A stretch of 5,456 nt of DNA, taken from positions 1 to 5,456 of the forward strand of contig JAITTM010000058.1 of NCBI GenBank assembly GCA_031286975.1, given 5' to 3'. Both the position numbers and the translations under genes were made by a program. Positions 1-4,087 of this stretch are shown one piece after another. Within the stretch, counting starts at the first letter, position 1, and every line of letters begins with the position of its first letter. The notes beneath the pieces were generated by a model. It had not been told where the DNA came from. It saw only the letters and a program-made list of their open reading frames with translations, and made no database searches. This stretch comes from Coriobacteriales bacterium (GTDB lineage Bacteria; Actinomycetota; Coriobacteriia; Coriobacteriales; UBA8131).

Positions 1-1423
1 GCGCTGGTTCGTCACCTTTTTGCAAGAAAGAAACGGCCACCTTGTTGGTGAGGCGCGCGAATTCGGAGAGGAACGTGCGTATCTCAGCCGCCAGCGCGCT
101 CTCGCCGTCAAAGACGGCGACAAGGCGCACTTCGCGCTCAAGGCGCTCAAGGACGGGTACCAACTGCTCGACCAAATCGTCGTTGAAGAAGACAGGGTCA
201 GCAAGGGAGGGGTGTGTGGATAAGGCCGCGGGGGTGGGGGTAGCGGGGGTCGCAGCGGTGGGGGCGGCGGCGGGGGTGGGGGCAGCCGCGGAGGTTGCAG
301 CATCCCCACCGGCAGCGGGGGTCGCAGTGCCGGCCGCACCGGTCGCGGGCGGCGCCTCGGTGCCAGCAGCAGCACCGCTCGCGGGCGCCGCCTCGGTGCC
401 GCTCGCAGCGGCGGTCGCAACGGCGGCGGCGTGGGCTTCGGGCTCGTCCGCAACCGCCTCGTCTACCGCAGGCAGGCCGAGTCGCAACCTGAGATGCTCC
501 ACGTACTTCTCCGCATTGGTTGCCGCTATGGCACCGTCGGCCACAGCCGTCACCAGTTGACGCAGCTCCTTGGGACGCACGTCTCCGGCAGCATAGACGC
601 CATCGACATTGGTGCGCATGCCCTCGTCAGTGGGGATGTAGCCGTGCTCGTCGAGACGCAGCGCCGAGGCGTATTCAGCACTCTGGGGCGCATAGCCCGC
701 AAACACGAAGATGCCAAAGGTCTCGCGGGGCGTGAGCACGTCATAGCGCCAGGTCTCGCCGGTTCTGTTGTTGCGAAACTTGGCAAAACGCAGCACGGCA
801 TCGCCACCTGCCTCCACAAGCTCGGTGTTGAAGTGCACCTCGATCTTGGGGTTGGCTGCCACCTTGTCGGCCACACGACTCGGCACGGAGAACTTCTCCC
901 CACGCACGATGATGCTGACCTTGCGACCAAAACGTGTGAGGAAAAGTGCCTCCTCAGTTGCCGCCAGACCGCCGCCGATGACAAAGATGTCCTTGTTGGA
1001 GAAGAACTCGCCGTCGCAGGTGGCACAGTAGCCAATGCCCCGACCACGAAACTCGTCCTCACCCGCAAAACCCAGCGTGCGCGGCTCGGCGCCTGTAGCG
1101 ACGATGACGGCGAGCGCCTCGTACTCGCCGTCCACCGTGCGTACCTGCTTGAGAGCGCCGGTAAAATCGACGCTTTCAACCACAGCCTGCTTGAAGTTGG
1201 CTCCAAAGCTCTCGGCCTGTCTGCGCATGGCTGCGCTGAGCGCCTCGCCGGAGGTTTTAAGGATGCCGGGATAGTTATCCACCTCGCTGGTTATCTTGAT
1301 CTGCCCGCCCTCGCTGTCGCGCTCGAGCACGAGGGTGCTCAACTTGGCGCGCCCCGCATAGATGGCAGCACTCATGCCAGCACTGCCGGCACCGATGATG
1401 ATAAGGTCGTAGCGTTTGCCCAT
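1..1423 (-). CDS. AhpF/thioredoxin-reductase-like FAD oxidoreductase with C-terminal AhpF-NTD-like domain (partial, 3' end outside window)
   Basis: The frame is open from ATG 1423 to the window edge, giving 474 visible codons without a stop; GGGAG at 1434-1430 is the ribosome site. Residues 1-315 are a thioredoxin-reductase-type flavoprotein: FAD Rossmann motif GAGSAG (11-16), redox pair C133-A-T-C136 followed by D137, pyridine-nucleotide motif GGGLAA (150-155), and the FAD-closing AAGDV (278-282). Residues about 320-402 are an Ala/Pro/Thr/Gly-rich, probably disordered linker. From about 407 a folded segment resumes (DLVEQLVPVLERL, later EIRTFLSEFARLTNKV) that resembles the first thioredoxin-fold half of the AhpF N-terminal domain. 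Family knowledge: such enzymes pass electrons from a reduced donor through FAD and CxxC pairs to AhpC or thioredoxin. Its place 131 bp after ahpC supports AhpC reductase. Odd points are the domain order (AhpF has this domain first) and a degenerate HRRxxxR motif (VRGEKFS, 173-179), so the electron donor is uncertain. A second CxxC may lie outside the window. The alternative is a thioredoxin reductase with a fused redox domain. Confidence 0.88.
   Translation of the reverse strand, partial: MGKRYDLIIIGAGSAGMSAAIYAGRAKLSTLVLERDSEGGQIKITSEVDNYPGILKTSGEALSAAMRRQAESFGANFKQAVVESVDFTGALKQVRTVDGEYEALAVIVATGAEPRTLGFAGEDEFRGRGIGYCATCDGEFFSNKDIFVIGGGLAATEEALFLTRFGRKVSIIVRGEKFSVPSRVADKVAANPKIEVHFNTELVEAGGDAVLRFAKFRNNRTGETWRYDVLTPRETFGIFVFAGYAPQSAEYASALRLDEHGYIPTDEGMRTNVDGVYAAGDVRPKELRQLVTAVADGAIAATNAEKYVEHLRLRLGLPAVDEAVADEPEAHAAAVATAAASGTEAAPASGAAAGTEAPPATGAAGTATPAAGGDAATSAAAPTPAAAPTAATPATPTPAALSTHPSLADPVFFNDDLVEQLVPVLERLEREVRLVAVFDGESALAAEIRTFLSEFARLTNKVAVSFLQKGDEPA
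206..466 (-). repeat. Low-complexity linker-coding repeats (Ala/Pro/Thr/Gly)
   Basis: This segment encodes residues about 320-406 of the flavoprotein, almost entirely Ala, Pro, Thr, Gly and Ser. Degenerate units of about 12 residues are visible: GTEAAPASGAAA (342-353), then GTEAPPATGAA (354-364), then GTATPAAGG. At DNA level the 11-mer cctcggtgccg or a close variant recurs near 354 and 391. The second half changes to Thr-Pro-Ala runs. It looks like a flexible tether grown by repeat slippage, and its length is likely to vary between strains. Confidence 0.7.
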
Positions 1424-1452
1424 GGTCTTCTCCCAACTTAAGCTGATAAACA

Positions 1453-1488
1453 GTCATCCTGCAAGGTTCAGACACCTCGCAGGATGAC
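1453..1488. repeat. Inverted repeat (hairpin) between ahpC and reductase gene
   Basis: GTCATCCTGC (1453-1462) and GCAGGATGAC (1479-1488) are perfect 10-bp inverted arms. Inside them AGGT (1464-1467) pairs with ACCT (1474-1477) after a single mismatch, leaving a 6-nt loop. In the minus-strand transcript no U-tract follows, so it does not look like an intrinsic terminator. It may be an RNA stability or processing hairpin that sets different AhpC and reductase levels, or one copy of a dispersed palindromic repeat. Confidence 0.7.
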
Positions 1489-1499
1489 GGACTTACACG

Positions 1500-1550
1500 G
1501 TTGTGTGCAGGTTGTGTGCAGCTGTGTGCAGCTGTGTGCAGCTGTGTGCA
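1500..1550. repeat. 10-bp tandem repeat, five copies, just after ahpC stop
   Basis: Plus-strand units are GTTGTGTGCA (1500-1509), one extra G (1510), GTTGTGTGCA (1511-1520), then GCTGTGTGCA three times (1521-1550). The transcribed minus strand reads TGCACACAGC. The array begins five bases past the ahpC stop codon. Three identical copies indicate recent expansion by slippage. The 10-bp period is close to one DNA helical turn. No function can be assigned from sequence. Confidence 0.95.
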
Positions 1551-1554
1551 GAGT

Positions 1555-2118
1555 CTACAGCTTGCCCACCAAATCGAGGCTTGGCTTGAGGGTCTCCGCA
1601 CCGGGACGCCACTTGGCAGGGCAGACCTGGTCACCGTGCTTGGCAACGAATTGCGCCGCCTGTACCTTGCGCAGAAGCTCGCTAGCCTCGCGACCGATGT
1701 TGTTGCTGTTGACCTCATAGGCGACGATCTTGGCCTCGGGGTTGATGATGAAGCTACCACGCAGCGCCAGACCCTCTTCTTCGATATAGACCTCGAAATC
1801 CTTGGCCAGCGCAGCGGTGGGGTCGCCCACCATGGTGTACTGGATCTTCTTGATGGTGTCGGAGGCATCGTGCCAGGCCTTGTGGGTGAAGTGCGTATCG
1901 GTTGATACTGCGTAGATGTTGGCGCCGATCTCTTTAAAAGCCTCGTAATTATCGGCCAGATCGCCAAGCTCGGTGGGGCAGACAAAGGTGAAGTCCGCCG
2001 GATAGAAGACAAACACGCTCCACTTGCCCAGCAGATCCGCCTTGCTTATCTCCTTGAAATCGCCGTCTACAAACGCCTGTGCCTTGAAATCGCTTACTTC
2101 TTTGCCAATGAGTGACAT
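1555..2118 (-). CDS. ahpC: Alkyl hydroperoxide reductase C (2-Cys peroxiredoxin)
   Basis: This cytosolic thiol peroxidase reduces H2O2, organic hydroperoxides and probably peroxynitrite, and is recycled by an AhpF-type or thioredoxin-type reductase. The product is 187 residues, the same length as E. coli AhpC. The active-site signature P40-ADFT44-FV-C47 holds the peroxidatic cysteine, followed by PTE. R120 is the expected active-site arginine, and the resolving cysteine is C166 in VCPAKW near the C-terminus. The protein ends shortly after that without the eukaryotic YF tail, so it should be an oxidation-robust typical 2-Cys enzyme. The start at 2118 (MSLIGKEV) is chosen over an in-frame ATG at 2157 because AAAGGA lies six bases upstream of it and MSLI is the usual AhpC N-terminus. 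It sits 54 bp after perR and 131 bp before the reductase gene, which fits a PerR-controlled peroxide operon. Confidence 0.97.
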   Translation of the reverse strand: MSLIGKEVSDFKAQAFVDGDFKEISKADLLGKWSVFVFYPADFTFVCPTELGDLADNYEAFKEIGANIYAVSTDTHFTHKAWHDASDTIKKIQYTMVGDPTAALAKDFEVYIEEEGLALRGSFIINPEAKIVAYEVNSNNIGREASELLRKVQAAQFVAKHGDQVCPAKWRPGAETLKPSLDLVGKL

Positions 2119-2124
2119 CTTGAA

Positions 2125-2130
2125 TCCTTT
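2125..2130 (-). promoter_or_regulatory. Ribosome binding site that fixes the ahpC start
   Basis: AAAGGA on the minus strand is followed by six bases and then the ATG at 2118. This makes 2118 the start rather than the in-frame ATG at 2157, which would put the Shine-Dalgarno sequence inside the coding region. Confidence 0.8.
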
Positions 2131-2172
2131 CGGTCGGTTGGTCGTTGATCTATGCAAAATCGGCGTGTGCCG

Positions 2173-2694
2173 CTATTGCCCATCTGTCGCGCGCCTGGCG
2201 TTGTGGGAGCGCCGTGCGCCTGAATCGTGCAAGGCACACTCTGTGTTGTGCTCTGCGCCCGGGATGCGTTGTGCGTCCGAGGCGCGCTCTGTGTCTCGTA
2301 CGCCCTGGGCACATTGAGCACAGATGCCGCTGAACGATAAAAAGCGCTGCTGCACCTGCACTCCCGTACTGAGTTCAACTGCCCTATCAAGTCTGCGGAG
2401 AAGTTCGGGCTCCCTGCAGTAGTCGGTATCGAATATCCGCCCACATTGGCTGCATACCACGTGATAGTGCTCCCCCGTATTGGGATCAAAGCGATCAGGC
2501 TTTCCAGCAAAGGAGAGGCGCAGTATGCTGCCCTCATCCGCCATCGTGCCAAGATTGCGATATACCGTTCCCAGGCTTATCTGAGGCACGTCTCTGCGCA
2601 CCCGCTCATAGACCTCGGCAGCAGTGGGATGATCCATCTGCATGAGCGCTGAGCCTATCCTCTGCTTTTGTATGCTATTGCGCGTACACTGCAT
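2173..2694 (-). CDS. perR: PerR-type peroxide-sensing repressor (Fur family)
   Basis: This is a dimeric metal-dependent repressor of peroxide-defence genes. In the family, Fe(II)-loaded PerR is inactivated by H2O2 through oxidation of metal-ligand histidines. The product is 173 residues. A winged-helix domain (about 1-68) contains the recognition-helix region ISLGTVYRNL. All expected ligands are visible. The regulatory metal site is H22, D70, H76, H78 and D89, corresponding to B. subtilis H37, D85, H91, H93 and D104. The structural zinc site is C81, C84, C125 and C128. Aspartate at position 70 (RFDPNTGEHYH) favours PerR over Fur, which has Glu there. The start at 2694 has AAGGAG (2706-2701) just upstream. 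The N-terminus is about 15 residues shorter than in Bacillus. After C128 there is an unusual 45-residue hydrophilic tail rich in Arg, Ala and His. The promoter overlaps a PerR-box-like palindrome, suggesting autorepression, and ahpC and its probable reductase follow. Confidence 0.93.
   Translation of the reverse strand: MQCTRNSIQKQRIGSALMQMDHPTAAEVYERVRRDVPQISLGTVYRNLGTMADEGSILRLSFAGKPDRFDPNTGEHYHVVCSQCGRIFDTDYCREPELLRRLDRAVELSTGVQVQQRFLSFSGICAQCAQGVRDTERASDAQRIPGAEHNTECALHDSGARRSHNARRATDGQ
2232..2294 (-). repeat. In-frame imperfect direct repeat in the perR 3' tail
   Basis: The 15-mer aggcgcgctctgtgt (2280-2294) recurs as aggcacactctgtgt (2232-2246) with 13 of 15 identities. The copies are 48 bp apart, exactly 16 codons. 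On the coding strand they give DTERA and NTECA in the PerR tail, which suggests the tail grew by internal duplication. Confidence 0.55.
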
Positions 2695-2709
2695 TCTGTG
2701 CTCCTTTAT

Positions 2710-2724
2710 CAGTAATGATTATTA
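2710..2724 (-). promoter_or_regulatory. PerR/Fur-box-like operator in front of perR
   Basis: The minus strand reads TAATAAT-C-ATTACTG, a 7-1-7 imperfect palindrome whose arms match each other at 5 of 7 positions. Against the Bacillus PerR box (TTATAAT-N-ATTATAA) it matches at 10 of 14 arm positions. It also overlaps a good match to the classical Fur box core (AATAATCATTA). It lies between the RBS and the -10 region of the perR promoter, where a bound repressor would block transcription. This fits autoregulation of the perR-ahpC-reductase unit; binding itself is inferred. Confidence 0.6.
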
Positions 2725-2748
2725 TTATTAAAAAGACAGACTTGTCAA
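2720..2748 (-). promoter_or_regulatory. Promoter of the perR-ahpC operon
   Basis: A perfect -35 TTGACA (2748-2743, minus strand) is followed at a 16-bp spacing by AATAAT (2726-2721), or at 17 bp by ATAATA (2725-2720). The TAATAATAAT run makes the exact -10 register ambiguous. The -10 overlaps the PerR-box-like palindrome, and the start codon is about 27 bp further on. This is the best promoter in the window and the only convincing one for the peroxide genes. Confidence 0.7.
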
Positions 2749-2851
2749 GAAGTTTTTTGAAAATGAAGGGAACGGTGGTAATTCCCACGATCACAGTGCC
2801 GTAGGGGCGACTCAAAACGCACTGCTTGTGCGGCTTTGCCAGCCTTTGCCT

Positions 2852-3922
2852 TTATAGCGTGTTGCGCAGTTGCATGAAGCTCTTGGCGATGGCGCGCACG
2901 TTGTCGAGATCGATGTTGCTCAGGCGATCAAAACCGTCTTTGGAGTCACTCACGATGGCAGAAAGCGAGCCGTATTCTTCGATTATCTTGGCAGTTGCCG
3001 CCTCGTCAAGCACCGAGATGCGCGAGATGACCCTGAAACCACGCGCCTGCAGGCGATCCTCATCGGCGATCTCACCCTCAAAACCCAGAAGAGCCATGAC
3101 GTTTTGGGGTGACTGTTCTTCGCGCGGGAGCAGTAGCAGGGCACGGGCGATCCGCTTGGCATCACGCTCGCTGGACGATGTGGCATAGTCGCGGATGGTA
3201 AACAAGAAGGCGTCTGTCACCCCGTGCATAATCTCCTCAAGCTGCTGCCGCAACAGACCGCTGTTCTTACCCAGGAAGTTGATGAAGCGCTCGGTCTCTC
3301 CGGCAAGGTTGATGAGGTTGGTGTAGCGGGTGAGCAGGTTGATGACGTCTGCGATGGTTATCAGGTCGTCAAGCTCGATAAGACTCTGGCGCATGACCGA
3401 GCGCTCAAGCGTGTTTTTGGCATGTTGCAGCGCTAGGATACCTTGGTTGCCTTTGGAGAAGAGTATCTCGTCACCCTCAAGCGTGATGCCCTGACCATTG
3501 CGATAAATTGTTGTCTGCGTGCGGCGCTTCGAGATAGCGATCACGATTGCCTCGGTCTGCGAGCTGGTGCGCGAGGCCGAGCGGTGGCGCATACCCGTCT
3601 CAAAGGTCACGGAACTCGGATCAGGATTAAGGTGGAAGTTGGCGCAGACGATCTGCGAGACATCGCTGTTTAACACGATAGCGCCGTCCATCTTGCTGAG
3701 CTCGAAGAGCCGCTGTGGCGTGAAGGGCATATCGATGCGAAAGCCACCATTGCCCAGATTAAGGATGTTCTTGACATCACCAATGCAGATGAGCGCTCCG
3801 TTTTGCGCTGAGATGATGAAATCGAGGGCTTCACGCAACGGCGTGCCTGAAGCAACAGTCTTTATCGCGACATCAAAAAGGTCACTCTTGTTTTCCGGAA
3901 GGATCGTGTGTGCTTTATCCAT
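2852..3922 (-). CDS. disA: DNA integrity scanning protein, diadenylate cyclase DisA
   Basis: DisA makes c-di-AMP from two ATP and, in Bacillus, scans DNA and lowers synthesis at branched or damaged DNA. The product is 356 residues, close to the 360 of B. subtilis DisA. The N-terminal diadenylate cyclase domain (about 1-145) has the catalytic DGA (79-81) and the ATP-phosphate-binding RHR (112-114, as RHRSA). A helical linker domain spans about 150-280. A C-terminal helix-hairpin-helix DNA-binding domain (about 285-350) includes LQARGFRVISRI and IIEEYGSLSAIV. All three family domains are intact, so octameric DNA-binding activity is expected. The start at 3922 is preceded by GGGGGAG. It follows clpC by 165 bp across a strong terminator, so it probably has its own promoter; a TACAAT at 3981-3976 could be its -10, but no clear -35 is present. 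Only a weak hairpin (5-bp GGGAA/TTCCC stem, 2768-2786, then TTCATTTTC) could end its transcript before perR. Confidence 0.97.
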   Translation of the reverse strand: MDKAHTILPENKSDLFDVAIKTVASGTPLREALDFIISAQNGALICIGDVKNILNLGNGGFRIDMPFTPQRLFELSKMDGAIVLNSDVSQIVCANFHLNPDPSSVTFETGMRHRSASRTSSQTEAIVIAISKRRTQTTIYRNGQGITLEGDEILFSKGNQGILALQHAKNTLERSVMRQSLIELDDLITIADVINLLTRYTNLINLAGETERFINFLGKNSGLLRQQLEEIMHGVTDAFLFTIRDYATSSSERDAKRIARALLLLPREEQSPQNVMALLGFEGEIADEDRLQARGFRVISRISVLDEAATAKIIEEYGSLSAIVSDSKDGFDRLSNIDLDNVRAIAKSFMQLRNTL

Positions 3923-3982
3923 GCTCTGCTCCCCCGCGATTCTGTTGAAGACGGCTCCCGCTCCCTGTGCTTGCTATTGTAC

Positions 3983-4017
3983 AAAAAATGTGGCACTCTC
4001 GTTTTTGAGAATGCCAC
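3983..4017 (-). terminator. Rho-independent terminator after clpC
   Basis: On the minus strand GTGGCATTCTC (4017-4007) and GAGAGTGCCAC (4000-3990) form an 11-bp stem with one G-U pair. The loop is AAAAAC, and A then TTTTTT (3988-3983) follow. It lies 70 bp past the clpC stop and 61 bp before the disA start, so it should separate clpC and disA transcription. In the plus direction no T-tract follows the stem. Confidence 0.93.
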
Positions 4018-4087
4018 CTGGTTGCTCAGCTGTTGCCTGTGCGGGCTATTTTTTTGGCTGTTTGGGGAGATTGCAGCCGGTCAGCCG

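Noticed and set aside
431..1441. A 336-codon open frame on the plus strand
   Set aside because: It lies antisense to the flavoprotein, whose minus-strand frame has every expected FAD and CxxC motif. The plus frame gives no recognisable domain and is a GC-rich shadow.
1275..2012. A 245-codon minus-strand frame spanning ahpC, the decamer array and the reductase start
   Set aside because: It crosses two well-identified genes in the wrong frame and its product is low-complexity Ser/Arg/Thr without family features.
2156..2172. Small hairpin CGGC-ACAC-GCCG followed by ATTTT just after the perR stop (minus strand)
   Set aside because: The stem is only 4 bp and the T-run is four bases, too weak to call a terminator or attenuator between perR and ahpC.
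2094..2552. A 152-codon minus-strand frame over perR and the perR-ahpC gap
   Set aside because: It is out of frame with PerR, which has a full set of metal ligands; no independent start signal was seen.
2760..2786. GGGAA/TTCCC hairpin followed by TTCATTTTC downstream of disA
   Set aside because: A 5-bp stem with a 9-nt loop and broken T-tract is weak evidence; mentioned under disA but not called as a terminator.
3976..3981. TACAAT hexamer as a disA promoter -10
   Set aside because: It abuts the clpC terminator T-tract and no recognisable -35 lies 16-18 bp upstream, so it cannot be separated from chance.
4047..4056. T-run on the plus strand as a plus-strand terminator
   Set aside because: Only a 3-bp GCC/GGC pairing precedes it and there is no plus-strand gene to terminate.
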